This document shows positions 26,403 through 34,610 of a stretch of 64,000 nucleotides of DNA, in pieces. The stretch covers positions 19,698 to 83,697 of IMG/VR virus record IMGVR_UViG_3300020446_001892. One strand, written 5' to 3'. The stretch's first letter is position 1; each line of letters starts with the position of its first letter. A program made the translations under genes and the position numbers. Below the pieces are notes generated by a model. The model was given only the letters and a program-made list of their open reading frames with translations. It had not been told where the DNA came from and made no database searches. This stretch comes from a virus.

Positions 26403-26409
26403 CATAAAG

Positions 26410-26417
26410 TATTTATA
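26410..26417 (-). promoter_or_regulatory. Late-type promoter box TATAAATA near an ATG
   Basis: Exact TATAAATA seven bases before the ATG at 26402 and a few bases beyond the 3' end of tRNA-Gly. Confidence 0.55.
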
Positions 26418-26420
26418 AAC

Positions 26421-26494
26421 TGGAGCGGTATACCGGATTCGAACCGGTGACAAGAGCTTGGAAGGCTCGCATGTTACCACTACACCAATACCGC
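26421..26494 (-). tRNA. tRNA-Gly (TCC)
   Basis: Acceptor GCGGTAT/ATACCGC, anticodon stem CGAGC/GCTCT (last pair weak) with loop CTTCCAA (anticodon TCC), T-arm ACCGG-TTCGAAT-CCGGT, discriminator T, encoded CCA. Confidence 0.94.
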
Positions 26495-26503
26495 AGTTTA
26501 TAT

Positions 26504-26863
26504 CTATTCGTGTTCGCCACCTGGATCATTAGGATCTAATTTTACTTTTTTTCCATTGATCCACATGTTCTGTCTTGTGCGGCTTTGTGTGTGATATCCG
26601 TCTTTTAAAAAGAAAGTAGGTTTTTTATTTGCAACTTCAAACGTACCTACGGTAACTGCAATAGCACCTAATAGCATGACGTGAGCTATAGCACTTACCC
26701 CAAACACAAAAAAACTACCTACGTAAAAACTGAATACAATACACCACATCCAAGCTAGTACTTGTAAAACCATGTGTCTTGCATGTAGGTCTGGAATGTG
26801 TCGTAACGGATTTTTTTCTGCATTCATTACAGAATTCCAACTGTCATATACAAATTCTCTCAT
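26504..26863 (-). CDS. Conserved phage membrane protein (119 residues)
   Basis: Start at MREFVYDSWNSV, preceded by GGAG at six bases. Residues about 33-80 hold two hydrophobic spans (LAWMWCIVFSFYVGSFFVFG and AIAHVMLLGAIAVTVGTF). The polar C-terminus has RQNMWINGKKVKLDPNDPGG. It lies between tRNA-Gly and tRNA-Thr. Similar proteins occur in marine T4-like phages without assigned function. Confidence 0.65.
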   Translation of the reverse strand: MREFVYDSWNSVMNAEKNPLRHIPDLHARHMVLQVLAWMWCIVFSFYVGSFFVFGVSAIAHVMLLGAIAVTVGTFEVANKKPTFFLKDGYHTQSRTRQNMWINGKKVKLDPNDPGGEHE

Positions 26864-26885
26864 TTTATTCTCCAAAAAGTTTCAA

Positions 26886-26961
26886 TGGTGCTGGCACACG
26901 GACTCGAACCGCGGACCTACTGATTACAAATCAGTTGCTCTACCAACTGAGCTATGCCAGC
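26886..26961 (-). tRNA. tRNA-Thr (TGT)
   Basis: Acceptor GCTGGCA/TGCCAGC, D-arm GCTCAGTTGGTAGAGC, anticodon stem ACTGA/TCAGT with loop TTTGTAA (anticodon TGT), T-arm CGCGG-TTCGAGT-CCGTG, discriminator A, encoded CCA. Confidence 0.96.
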
Positions 26962-26981
26962 TTTCTATACTTATCCTAAGA

Positions 26982-27422
26982 TTATTTTTTAAATCTTAAA
27001 GTATATTGCTTACCGTCACTATAAAAAGTGACTGTTGAATGACTATAAACTTCTTCAGATACTTCGTTATATCTTGTGAAATCTTGACACTTTCTTTCTT
27101 GTCTGTAGCCAATAATAGTTTGCTTATTTTTTTTCTTATCAGCGGCAATCATTCCACCAATAACTGCACCAGCGGCTGCTCCGTTGTCTTTTTTCGTAAC
27201 ACCTTTGCCAATTAGTCCGCCAATGATCATTCCGCCAAGCACATCTCCTGCACTTGCGCCACCCCCTGTATCGCCATAAATTGGAACATCTACCCAATTA
27301 CAAACTTGTTCACTATAAGGGATTCTTTTGATTACCTGTTTATAATGATCTTGTACAGTTTCCGCTATGGCAGGAGAACATCCTGCTAAACTTATTAAAC
27401 ATGCAACTAGAAATTTTTTCAC
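26982..27422 (-). CDS. Glycine-zipper lipoprotein
   Basis: A 146-residue protein with a lipoprotein signal (MKKFLVACLISLAGCSPA; lipobox LAGC, Cys15). The middle has a glycine-zipper region (GDVLGGMIIGGLIGKG, NGAAAGAVIGGMIAADKKK) like the 17-kDa antigen/SlyB-type outer membrane lipoproteins. The C-terminus (HSTVTFYSDGKQYTLRFKK) is a small beta unit. It is expected at the outer membrane inner face. Why a phage carries it is unknown; superinfection effects or envelope stability are possible. Confidence 0.78.
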   Translation of the reverse strand: MKKFLVACLISLAGCSPAIAETVQDHYKQVIKRIPYSEQVCNWVDVPIYGDTGGGASAGDVLGGMIIGGLIGKGVTKKDNGAAAGAVIGGMIAADKKKNKQTIIGYRQERKCQDFTRYNEVSEEVYSHSTVTFYSDGKQYTLRFKK

Positions 27423-27713
27423 CTATTCCTCCTTTAAAATTTTAATTGCTTTGAGTCTATCATATCTAAAACTTCTAAATCCTTTAGACTCGATTGCCCA
27501 TACCGCAACTACATTATCATGCTTTTGTGTACTTTCTTTCTTAGGATCTGGAAAATACTTTGCCTGTAGTGTGCAAGGCATCACTCTTTCATCACCATCT
27601 AATTTAGTAAAGGTGACTTCTACTACTTCATTATGAAGTAATTCAATTAGTTCATCTCGTGTTGGTAGCCCTTTTTCTTCTGCTACAAATTTTTCAATTG
27701 GTCCTGTTACCAT
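27423..27713 (-). CDS. DUF2693-like small beta-barrel protein
   Basis: Start at MVTGPIEKFVAEEKG because GGAG lies eight bases upstream. The core VVEVTFTKLDGDERVMPCTL matches the phage DUF2693/WYL_2-like SH3-type fold, followed by FRSFRYDRLKAIKIL. The family is widespread in T4-like phages; its function is not known. It ends directly before the glycine-zipper lipoprotein. Confidence 0.65.
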   Translation of the reverse strand: MVTGPIEKFVAEEKGLPTRDELIELLHNEVVEVTFTKLDGDERVMPCTLQAKYFPDPKKESTQKHDNVVAVWAIESKGFRSFRYDRLKAIKILKEE

Positions 27714-27724
27714 AAACGCACTCC

Positions 27725-27886
27725 TCATAATTCTTCTAATATTCCTAAGCCTTCTGCGGCAATCAAAAAGAAGCCAGCTAAGACAATGTTACCCATTACA
27801 AGCATTACGCCTGCAATAATCCTTACAGCACTTTTTACAAGACTTATATAAAAATGCTTTTTTGAAACGTCAACTGGTTCAGCCAT
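27725..27886 (-). CDS. 53-residue membrane protein coupled to clpP
   Basis: Reads [20 protein letters not shown] then a hydrophobic span (IIAGVMLVMGNIVLAGFFLI) and a short acidic tail. Its ATG shares a base with the clpP stop (TAATG), and its own stop runs into the next ribosome-binding site. Probably an inner-membrane protein; function unknown. Confidence 0.6.
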   Translation of the reverse strand: MAEPVDVSKKHFYISLVKSAVRIIAGVMLVMGNIVLAGFFLIAAEGLGILEEL

Positions 27887-28473
27887 TATCTTTTCTCCAC
27901 AACTTTATCAGCTAACCCATAATCCACTGCTTCTTGTGCAGACATAAATGTGTCACGATCCATATCTCGTTCAAGCTCTTCATATGTCTTGCCTGCCGTA
28001 TTGTGTTTTACATAAAGCTCAGTCAGCATAGTTTTCATTTTTGTTATTTCTTTATATTGAATCTCAATATCGCTTTGTTTACCTCCTGCACCACCACTTG
28101 GTTGGTGAATCATTGTTCTACTGTACGGAAGTACTACACGTTTTCCTTTCGTTCCTGCTTGAGCTAAGAAACTACCCATCGAACATGCCTGTCCAAGCAC
28201 AATCGTTCTTACATCTGGTTTAATATATTGCATAGTATCATATATAGCCATTCCAGCAGTTATAATTCCACCAGGTGAATTAATATACAAATTTATATCC
28301 TTTTCAGGATTTTCGCTTTCAAGGAAAAGCATTTGTGCAACAATTAAGTTTGCAGTAACGTCTTCAACAGGACCGTTCAACATAACAATTCTATCCTTAA
28401 GCAAACGGCTATAGATGTCATAGCTACGTTCTCCTCTAGATTCTTGTTCAACAACCATAGGCACTAAAGGCAT
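27886..28473 (-). CDS. clpP: ATP-dependent Clp protease proteolytic subunit
   Basis: A 195-residue serine peptidase of the ClpP family. The triad is intact: Ser98 in GQACSMGSF, His123 in [10 protein letters not shown], Asp172 in [10 protein letters not shown]. The oxyanion loop INSPGG and the N-terminal processing region are normal. It needs a ClpX or ClpA partner, presumably from the host, since no Clp ATPase is in the window. The genome also has the ClpS adaptor and a tmRNA, so it may keep tagged-protein degradation active in infected cells (inference). Confidence 0.95.
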   Translation of the reverse strand: MPLVPMVVEQESRGERSYDIYSRLLKDRIVMLNGPVEDVTANLIVAQMLFLESENPEKDINLYINSPGGIITAGMAIYDTMQYIKPDVRTIVLGQACSMGSFLAQAGTKGKRVVLPYSRTMIHQPSGGAGGKQSDIEIQYKEITKMKTMLTELYVKHNTAGKTYEELERDMDRDTFMSAQEAVDYGLADKVVEKR

Positions 28474-28664
28474 TATTTTACCTCCACTAATGGTTCAGAA
28501 GTACTAGTATCATGCCAGTCGCCGTTTTCCATAAATCTGCGTGTTGTAGTTTCTTTAACAAACATTCCATCACGTTTTCTATATGTAATAAATTCTTGCT
28601 TAACTACTCCTTTAGTATCAGCTTCAAAAGCACTTACTAAAGGTCCTTCTAATTTACTATTCAT
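28473..28664 (-). CDS. Small conserved hypothetical protein (63 residues)
   Basis: Contains [20 protein letters not shown] and [20 protein letters not shown], an ordered beta pattern seen in marine phage proteins of unknown function. It abuts clpP (one-base overlap) and overlaps the upstream gene by four bases, so it is in the same translation-coupled run. Confidence 0.6.
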   Translation of the reverse strand: MNSKLEGPLVSAFEADTKGVVKQEFITYRKRDGMFVKETTTRRFMENGDWHDTSTSEPLVEVK

Positions 28665-28888
28665 TTTCTTCCTTCCTTTAGAACAAAACTATCAGGTCCT
28701 GGCGTTGTGAATTCCATTCCAAACGCATCGCCTACATAAACTCTGCCATTATATTTCATGAATATTTTATTTGTAGCCATATAAACATTCATAGATTCTT
28801 TTACTTTAAAATTGTCTACCTCTGCTTCAACAACTTTATCATTATTTGTGCATGTTACCATACATTTATTATCAAATACTTCTTTCAT
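28661..28888 (-). CDS. Small conserved hypothetical protein (75 residues)
   Basis: Compact beta-rich sequence with KVKESMNVYMATNKIFMKYN and RVYVGDAFGMEF. No membrane segment or metal motif. Coupled by ATGA to the next gene and to the one upstream. No function recognised. An internal early-type site lies 45 bp before it. Confidence 0.58.
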   Translation of the reverse strand: MKEVFDNKCMVTCTNNDKVVEAEVDNFKVKESMNVYMATNKIFMKYNGRVYVGDAFGMEFTTPGPDSFVLKEGRK

Positions 28889-29115
28889 TTTCTCCCTAAC
28901 AGTTTTAAATTTAAAACAAAGTTCTCTACCATTAGTTTAACACATGTAGCTTTCAAAGTCAACACATTATCTTCCAATTCTGCCATATGCATAGCCATAA
29001 GATTAAATGCCTCTTCTTCAGAAATATTCAGTTGACCCCAATCTATAGGATCAACTGAATCACATTCTTTTGCAAGTTCAGCAATTAGTCGCCAGTTTTT
29101 AGTGTACTGGACCAA
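28885..29115 (-). CDS. Small helical hypothetical protein, probable TTG start
   Basis: A TTG at 29115 with GGAG exactly seven bases upstream gives 76 residues beginning VQYTKNWRLIAELAKE. An ATG at 29139 lacks a ribosome-binding site. The protein is helical and acidic (LNISEEEAFNLMAMHMAELE) with a hydrophobic end. The start overlaps the upstream gene's 3' end. Function unknown. Confidence 0.55.
   Translation of the reverse strand: MVQYTKNWRLIAELAKECDSVDPIDWGQLNISEEEAFNLMAMHMAELEDNVLTLKATCVKLMVENFVLNLKLLGRK
28934..28962 (-). promoter_or_regulatory. Possible internal early-type promoter
   Basis: TTGACT, 17 bp, TAAACT inside the 76-residue gene, 45 bp before the gene starting at 28888. Confidence 0.4.
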
Positions 29116-29341
29116 TTGGCTTCTCCTGCCCGTTTGCATACTGCCAATGAGTGACATCACCAGTAAGCCAATATCGCTTACATTCACTTAGAAAAATATG
29201 CATGCCTTTCCAAGTCTTTCCGTCTTCATCCATATACAAACCTTCAAAAGTACCCTTCCAAACTCCACACGGTTCAAAATAGTACCATAGAGGACGCTCT
29301 GCATCAGGCAAACCATCCTCTATATTATTCCATTCACTCAT
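29099..29341 (-). CDS. DUF551-like small Trp-rich protein
   Basis: An 80-residue protein with MSEWNNIEDGLPDAERPL at the start and GDVTHWQYANGQEKPIGP at the end, the pattern of phage DUF551 proteins (W.sv.d.LP ... VTHW.p). Function unknown. It overlaps the phosphoesterase gene by four bases (ATGA). Confidence 0.65.
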   Translation of the reverse strand: MSEWNNIEDGLPDAERPLWYYFEPCGVWKGTFEGLYMDEDGKTWKGMHIFLSECKRYWLTGDVTHWQYANGQEKPIGPVH

Positions 29342-29847
29342 ATAATCTCCTTTACATTAATTGGTGTATAGTTAATTTGTTCTACACTTACACACTTGTA
29401 TGGTCCTTCTGGAGAAGGATTACTATGTATGTGTCCATGTACATTTGTTAAATTATCTTTCCACCTATGTGTTTCTTGTAAAGTTGTTATATGCAATGGC
29501 GTATGACTAAGCACAAGTCCAGGTAATTCTTTCCATAAACTAATGCTTTTGAAGAACGGTGCAAGAAATTTAGGATTATCATGATTTCCTAAAATTAAAT
29601 GTTTGGTACCATTTAATTTTACAAAATTTTCCTGCATCCACTCTACTTTGTTATGACCAAAAAGCACATCTCCTAAATGGTAAACAATATCGTTAGGTTT
29701 GACAACACTATTCCAATTGTCTATCATTGTAGAATTCATCACTTCAACATTAGGAAATTGCCTACAAGGCTTACCTGAGTAATCGTTAAACCTTAATATT
29801 GCTTCGTGATTAAAATGCGTATCACTTATTACCCATGTGTCTTTCAT
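29338..29847 (-). CDS. Calcineurin-like metallophosphoesterase
   Basis: A 169-residue protein, start MKDTWVISDTHFNH (GAGG six bases upstream). All metal motifs are present: SDTHFNH, YHLGDVLFG, LILGNHDNP, LSHTPLH and VHGHIHSNP. It hydrolyses a phosphoester, but nucleotide, cyclic nucleotide or polynucleotide substrates cannot be separated by sequence. Because the same genome encodes an adenylate cyclase, cyclic-nucleotide breakdown is one idea to consider. An early-type promoter lies directly upstream. Confidence 0.85.
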   Translation of the reverse strand: MKDTWVISDTHFNHEAILRFNDYSGKPCRQFPNVEVMNSTMIDNWNSVVKPNDIVYHLGDVLFGHNKVEWMQENFVKLNGTKHLILGNHDNPKFLAPFFKSISLWKELPGLVLSHTPLHITTLQETHRWKDNLTNVHGHIHSNPSPEGPYKCVSVEQINYTPINVKEII

Positions 29848-29876
29848 GATGTGCCTCATACCTTAACTGTAAATAC

Positions 29877-29905
29877 AGTATAAGACAAAGTTACACTAAA
29901 GTCAA
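29877..29905 (-). promoter_or_regulatory. Early-type sigma70 promoter for the phosphoesterase
   Basis: TTGACT, 17 bp, TATACT about 30 bp before the ATG at 29847. Confidence 0.65.
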
Positions 29906-29923
29906 CCGTTATTGGTAAATTAA

Positions 29924-30115
29924 TTAATGAATAGTTTCCTCTGCGGTCACATCAACCCCAAAATGTGTTTTACATAAACTTACAATAACCTCAGGAACCA
30001 AATCTTCTTCTTTGCCTTCTGGTATAAAGAGTCCTTTAAGTTCTCCCTTATTAGAAATAATTAGACCCCAATCGTCGTCTTCTAGGCTTTCTTCAAATGT
30101 TATCATCTCGCTCAT
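29924..30115 (-). CDS. Small acidic conserved hypothetical protein
   Basis: Start MSEMITFEESLEDDDWG with AGGAG nine bases upstream; 63 residues. GLIISNKGELKGLFIPEGK resembles a conserved marine phage family of unknown function. Strongly acidic, so a host-protein-binding role is conceivable. Confidence 0.55.
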   Translation of the reverse strand: MSEMITFEESLEDDDWGLIISNKGELKGLFIPEGKEEDLVPEVIVSLCKTHFGVDVTAEETIH

Positions 30116-30140
30116 TGTAGACTTTCTCCTCTTGGATATA

Positions 30141-30740
30141 TTATTTTTCATCTTCACTTACTTTTTTACTTATCATTTTGTGGATGCCTGGATTGATTTC
30201 TAATGCATGAGGCATAAAATGATGTCTAATATAATTTCTCCTAAACCCAGTGTCATCATTACTAGGATCAACAAGATAAGGAACATTATGCATATGAGCC
30301 CAAAGTTCAAAATCACGTTTTCTTGTTTTTCTAAAAGGCCTAACAATATGATTTCTACGATACGGAATAATCTTCCCCTCACCATGTAATGAACTAAACA
30401 ACCAAGTTTCTACACAATCATCTAAATGATGACACGTAATGATAGGATAATCATTATGTCTTTCTAAAAAATTGTATCTTTTTTCTCTCCAATAATCCTC
30501 TCTACTTCTGCCTGGAGGTATAGTGCCTTTTGTATAATCATGAAAAAACTCTAGGTCATTATCTCTACAATATTTTGTTACAAATGCATGAGCATCTTCA
30601 GCATGTGCAGTACCATGATGAAAATGATACACAGTAATTTCATGATTTCTTTTCAAAAAATCTAATGCGGACATGCTATCAACTCCGCCACTTACAGCCA
30701 CACCGATCTTACGTGGCAATTTTCCTTGCAATTTGATCAT
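30141..30740 (-). CDS. tRNA(Ile)-lysidine synthase-like PP-loop ATPase
   Basis: A 199-residue protein with the PP-loop VAVSGGVDSMSALD, followed by HHGTAHAEDA, CHHLDDCVETWLF and the TilS-type signature VDPSNDDTGFRRNYIRHHFMP. TilS changes C34 of tRNA-Ile(CAU) to lysidine so it reads AUA. At 199 residues this is a core-domain version without the C-terminal tRNA-binding domains. AUA codons are frequent in this AT-rich phage, which could explain its use. It overlaps the next upstream gene by one base. Confidence 0.82.
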   Translation of the reverse strand: MIKLQGKLPRKIGVAVSGGVDSMSALDFLKRNHEITVYHFHHGTAHAEDAHAFVTKYCRDNDLEFFHDYTKGTIPPGRSREDYWREKRYNFLERHNDYPIITCHHLDDCVETWLFSSLHGEGKIIPYRRNHIVRPFRKTRKRDFELWAHMHNVPYLVDPSNDDTGFRRNYIRHHFMPHALEINPGIHKMISKKVSEDEK

Positions 30741-31447
30741 TATACTTTATATAATTTTACGTAATTTAGACGTGTTTCATTTGCACTGAATAATTTATTT
30801 TGTGTTTGACTTTTAACTTTTGCTTTAACACGTTTCATTGTGCCTACTTCATGTTCAAATTTATTCATAAATGAAACTAGATTACCGTCCATGACAGCCA
30901 CATAGTTATATGACTCCCATTGTGAACTATATCTTTTATCTAGAATTTTAATAACACCTTCAACATCATCTTTTGCCTTACCGAGGTATTGACTGTCTCG
31001 ATATTCGACCCTAATTTCTTTTTTTAATCCTGTTTCATGTTTATCACGTATTACAAATTCAGGAAGAAATGCTACACGGCCTAGGTTGTTAAATGCCACA
31101 GTATCAGTTGATACACTTTCAATCATGTCTCGTTTGAATTCATCTAGATCACCCAACCCAAGCATTACATATCTTTTCATCCATTTTTTAATTTCAGCGG
31201 CATGTTCATAATCTTGTTCAATGGGCTTGAACATAACAAAATCTGGATCAACGTATTGATTTGCTTTATTAGCAAAATAAAATTTAACCATTTCTTTGTT
31301 ACCATGTTCTGTAGGCTTGTCTTCAGAAAAGCGTTGTGTATGCTTTTGATAACCACTTCTGATTCTATGTGCCGCACAAGCCACTGCAAGTGCATCTTGT
31401 GTTAAAACAGTTTTTAGTGGTACTGAATCTTTTGTAATAAATGTCAT
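30740..31447 (-). CDS. Conserved phage hypothetical protein (235 residues)
   Basis: Start MTFITKDSVPLKTVL. Notable parts are DALAVACAAHRIRSGYQKH, MKRYVMLGLGDLDEFK, VEGVIKILDKRYSSQWE and a basic end (MKRVKAKVKSQTQNKLF). No known enzyme motif. An early-type promoter lies just upstream, and it is followed by the TilS-like gene, so an early nucleic-acid-related role is plausible but unproven. Confidence 0.6.
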   Translation of the reverse strand: MTFITKDSVPLKTVLTQDALAVACAAHRIRSGYQKHTQRFSEDKPTEHGNKEMVKFYFANKANQYVDPDFVMFKPIEQDYEHAAEIKKWMKRYVMLGLGDLDEFKRDMIESVSTDTVAFNNLGRVAFLPEFVIRDKHETGLKKEIRVEYRDSQYLGKAKDDVEGVIKILDKRYSSQWESYNYVAVMDGNLVSFMNKFEHEVGTMKRVKAKVKSQTQNKLFSANETRLNYVKLYKV

Positions 31448-31482
31448 CATCGTGTTGCCTTTCTTTGCCTCATTGTTTACTT

Positions 31483-31511
31483 AATATAGCATCAACTATA
31501 ATAAATGTCAA
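31483..31511 (-). promoter_or_regulatory. Early-type sigma70 promoter
   Basis: TTGACA, 17 bp, TATATT at the 3' end of the HNH-like gene, about 35 bp before the ATG at 31447. Confidence 0.6.
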
Positions 31512-31953
31512 TCATTCCTTTATAGAAAGTATCCAATTCTTCTTTTGATCCCATATCGCTTTTAAATTGATTTGCTTTTCTGCACACTATTACATAATTG
31601 CTAATAACATCTTTCCCACCTAGTGATCTTGCAACTTTATGATCAACAGTAGGTTGAAAAAATCCATCATAATTATCTATATTAGGGTTAGTGACTTTGT
31701 TGCGGCCGCGGCCATAATCTAACGGAGTGCCAAAAATAGGACATACGTCTGGTGCAATTTTAGCAAGTGAAAACGGATCACCTTCCCATTTTACAGTGTG
31801 TGCCCAGATTAATTTTAAAAATTGATCTTGTTTTGTAGATTTCTTAAACATTTCAAAAAATGTGCCGTATGTGCTTGCATCATCTTGTGGATGAAATCTA
31901 CGTGAGGAGAGAGCTCGTAAGCCCTCTTCTCTAATTTTGACTAAGTCTGCCAT
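31492..31953 (-). CDS. HNH-like nuclease-family protein
   Basis: A 153-residue protein whose C-terminal part reads VCPIFGTPLDYG, then PTVDHKVARSLGGKDV and NYVIVCRKANQFKSD. This is the HNH layout (Asp-His at the first strand, Asn, and a later basic/Asn site), although the zinc-knuckle Cys pairs are reduced. Phages use such proteins as homing or packaging nucleases. It abuts the 484-residue gene directly, suggesting they are expressed together. Confidence 0.65.
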   Translation of the reverse strand: MADLVKIREEGLRALSSRRFHPQDDASTYGTFFEMFKKSTKQDQFLKLIWAHTVKWEGDPFSLAKIAPDVCPIFGTPLDYGRGRNKVTNPNIDNYDGFFQPTVDHKVARSLGGKDVISNYVIVCRKANQFKSDMGSKEELDTFYKGMIDIYYS

Positions 31954-33408
31954 TTACATAAACTCCGCAAACTTATCTTCTTGATGTTTTTGTGCTTTAT
32001 TATTGAATGTGTTCACGTCAATAATACTTGTGTACTCAGCAACTTTGCCATTTGTATCTGTGTAAACATAAGGCATATCTATAGTAAAATCTAAGCCGCC
32101 TTTTTCGACAACAGGCAACAAGATATCATAACCTTTTTGTTTGCCCGGCTGTGCTTGAATGTGAGCTTCTCGATTATCTACAAGCGACTTGATTGCTGCC
32201 GCAATCATTAGTCCTCGATTACCGCCTGAAGTAAAGCGATGATCCTTCCATTCCGTGTATTTGCCTGATTTTGTTTTTTCAGGATATTGAGCTCTAATGC
32301 CTTTTAAAACATCTGACCATACCTTACTGCTCGAACTCCAACGTTCGCTCATAACTTGGCCAATCTTAATAAGTAAGTCATCAGTTACAGACTTTTTAGG
32401 CATTTGGGAAAACAATTCTGTCAAGCCCCATACAGGTGCATGATCGATTGCACTGAAGTGCCAAGCATTCCGTACACATTTTAAAGCCATTTCAAATGCA
32501 AATCTATTAGAATAATTGTCTTTACAAAACTCTTTGAAATGTTTTTGCATATGAGCAGTGTGTTTTGTTTCACCTGCACCTGGTGTTGCACTTTCTGGTA
32601 CAGGAGTAATATTTACATTGTCAAATACTCGCATAAGATTGTATGCAGGTTGATCTTCTAACTTTACATCAAGTCCTGCTTGAAGCATTGCTCTTGCACG
32701 ATTGTTACGAACTTTTACAAAGTCGTAATCTGTAATTGGCACAACATCTGCATTACACGCCAAGAACTGATTAAAATCAATGTAAGGCATGTCCTTCATA
32801 CTAAAACCTACAATAAGTGTTTTCACTCCGTGTAGTGCTAGTGCCATAGAACCTTGCATACCGTCATTTAAAAACACACGTTCTTCGTCTGATGCATAAC
32901 GTCCTTTTGCACCAAAAACAAGACTGCTATCAAAGTTCATTGCAATTTCAAACATACGCCACAAGTAAATGACTCGTTGTGCTTTCATATTCATAGCGAC
33001 AAGTGTTTGATCCACAGCCAAACCATTCATCACTGCTTCATCTAAATTATATGATTGAAGTTGCACACCGTATAGTACAGGCTTACCTGTTTCAGGATCA
33101 ATGATAGCATGGAGAGCATCTAGTGCCATTTTAAATGCAGTTACAAAGTCTACAGTGCCCATTGACTCTAAATTAAGGGCACCTTTGCTAACATTTAGAT
33201 TCGGTACATTTGCACGTTTAATTAACGATAGCTTTCTTTGATAATCTTCAGGTTCAAGAAATTTAATAGGTGTCCGTTGTTCTTCCGGACCAAAGAAGAT
33301 TGAAAGATCTTCTCCATAGGCGGATTTGATGCTGTCAGCATATCCAAAGTTAATTGATTGTTTCCAGTTGTCTACATAATTGAATAGACTTACATAAGGT
33401 TCACGCAT
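31954..33408 (-). CDS. Unrecognised 484-residue phage protein
   Basis: No known domain is recognised. Features: IKFLEPEDYQRKLSLIKRA near the N-terminus, a long alpha-helical middle, SERWSSSSKVWSDVLKGIRA, and an ordered C-terminus. There is no signal peptide or membrane segment. It is driven by an early-type promoter 100 bp upstream and is followed without gap by the HNH-like gene. It could be a host-takeover or DNA-associated protein. Confidence 0.6.
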   Translation of the reverse strand: MREPYVSLFNYVDNWKQSINFGYADSIKSAYGEDLSIFFGPEEQRTPIKFLEPEDYQRKLSLIKRANVPNLNVSKGALNLESMGTVDFVTAFKMALDALHAIIDPETGKPVLYGVQLQSYNLDEAVMNGLAVDQTLVAMNMKAQRVIYLWRMFEIAMNFDSSLVFGAKGRYASDEERVFLNDGMQGSMALALHGVKTLIVGFSMKDMPYIDFNQFLACNADVVPITDYDFVKVRNNRARAMLQAGLDVKLEDQPAYNLMRVFDNVNITPVPESATPGAGETKHTAHMQKHFKEFCKDNYSNRFAFEMALKCVRNAWHFSAIDHAPVWGLTELFSQMPKKSVTDDLLIKIGQVMSERWSSSSKVWSDVLKGIRAQYPEKTKSGKYTEWKDHRFTSGGNRGLMIAAAIKSLVDNREAHIQAQPGKQKGYDILLPVVEKGGLDFTIDMPYVYTDTNGKVAEYTSIIDVNTFNNKAQKHQEDKFAEFM

Positions 33409-33504
33409 TGTTTTCTCCTTTTAGCGTTTCAAATTATAGGAACGTTTCTATGTTCCATATACAACAGGCTCATCGCAATTGAATTTTTGCCTCATTGTTT
33501 ATTA

Positions 33505-33533
33505 ATAATAACATTATATTTTATTTTTGTCAA
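33505..33533 (-). promoter_or_regulatory. Early-type sigma70 promoter
   Basis: TTGACA, 17 bp, TATTAT. A 100-nt leader to the ATG at 33408 contains an imperfect inverted repeat (GGAAC, 8 nt, GTTCC) near 33439-33456. Confidence 0.65.
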
Positions 33534-34576
33534 CTAAAAAGTTGCCCGAAGGTATTATCCGCTTGTGCCATTGCACCATAATCAGTTGCTTCATGTACTT
33601 CTTTTGGCACAAATAAACGGTCCATATACTTCTTAATTTGTCTATGTTTCATTCCTATGTCTTGTCCGAAAAACATGCCTCTTTGATCTGCGTTTGCAGG
33701 ACGTCTTACAGCACTTACGCATACATAATCATATTTTGCCATGTAATCATATAAGTCTTGTGGATCATACCCAAACAATTGGCATTGCTTAGGAACTATT
33801 TCAACTTGTACACTAGGACGACATCGTTCAATTGTGTCTTTTGCACCTTGCATAACTAATAGTTCACTTCCTTCTACATCAATTTTAATTGCATTTACGT
33901 CTTGAAAATTGTAACTGTCAATAGTTCTTGCAGGGACAGGAACTAAATTTTGACTTTCGCGAAGTTTAAGTTTGTCACTGTTTAATACAACATGATTGTG
34001 TCCACCGTGATCTGTATGATCCAAAATATCAATTGTGCCTTCATTTCGATTAGTTGCGGCAACTTCATGTACAGTAATATTAGCAACAACATCCATAGGT
34101 TGATGTACACCTTTGTAAGTATACCAACCTGATGTTGCTAATTCGTCACGATATAGATCACCTTCTTGATCTGTGCCTTTCCAATACACGCCTTTCAGTT
34201 TTTGTTGCTTTGCTATTGCAATATTTGCCTTCAACATTTTAAGTGTAGTTGGCGTAGGCTCAAAAGATTCAACATTTTCTGCCCATTCACTATAGGCGAT
34301 AGTGTTATTACCTACATTTGCACCAACATCTACAATGCGTTTTGCATTAGGATATATAGTCCGTATCAGCCTTGAATTATTTCCTTGATAGTATACATTG
34401 TTGCCACTGAAACGTGGACCTTGTAGATTATCGTGTGCAAGTAACCAATAACAACGGCCAAACTTGTTTACAACGAGCCTAAACATTGGATCATTGTATA
34501 ATCCACTTGCTTCGGCAAAATTAAAATTTTCTTTGAATTGTTTTGCTGAGATTTCAGCTGTAATTTTTTGCGGCAT
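33530..34576 (-). CDS. FkbM-family SAM-dependent methyltransferase
   Basis: A 348-residue protein. The SAM-binding loop is RIVDVGANVGNNTIAYSE, followed by the acidic strand end VESFEPTP. FkbM features are VNAIKIDVEGSELLVMQGA and SVQVEIVPKQ. The family methylates hydroxyl groups on sugars or similar molecules. In phages it often goes with glycan modification. No partner glycosyltransferase is adjacent here, so the target is unknown. Confidence 0.82.
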   Translation of the reverse strand: MPQKITAEISAKQFKENFNFAEASGLYNDPMFRLVVNKFGRCYWLLAHDNLQGPRFSGNNVYYQGNNSRLIRTIYPNAKRIVDVGANVGNNTIAYSEWAENVESFEPTPTTLKMLKANIAIAKQQKLKGVYWKGTDQEGDLYRDELATSGWYTYKGVHQPMDVVANITVHEVAATNRNEGTIDILDHTDHGGHNHVVLNSDKLKLRESQNLVPVPARTIDSYNFQDVNAIKIDVEGSELLVMQGAKDTIERCRPSVQVEIVPKQCQLFGYDPQDLYDYMAKYDYVCVSAVRRPANADQRGMFFGQDIGMKHRQIKKYMDRLFVPKEVHEATDYGAMAQADNTFGQLFS

Positions 34577-34610
34577 GTTAATTCTCCCTTAACCAATTTT
34601 CGCTTTTGTA

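Noticed and set aside
26403-26480. Longer N-terminus for the zinc-ribbon gene at 26232-26402
   Set aside because: The extension overlaps the tRNA-Gly cloverleaf; the start after the TATAAATA box is simpler.
26779-26999. Plus-strand frames across tRNA-Thr
   Set aside because: They read through the tRNA antisense and resemble the well-known spurious ORFs over tRNA genes.
33439-33456. Inverted repeat GGAAC, 8 nt, GTTCC as a terminator
   Set aside because: Only five pairs, no U-run on either strand, and it lies within the leader of the gene starting at 33408.
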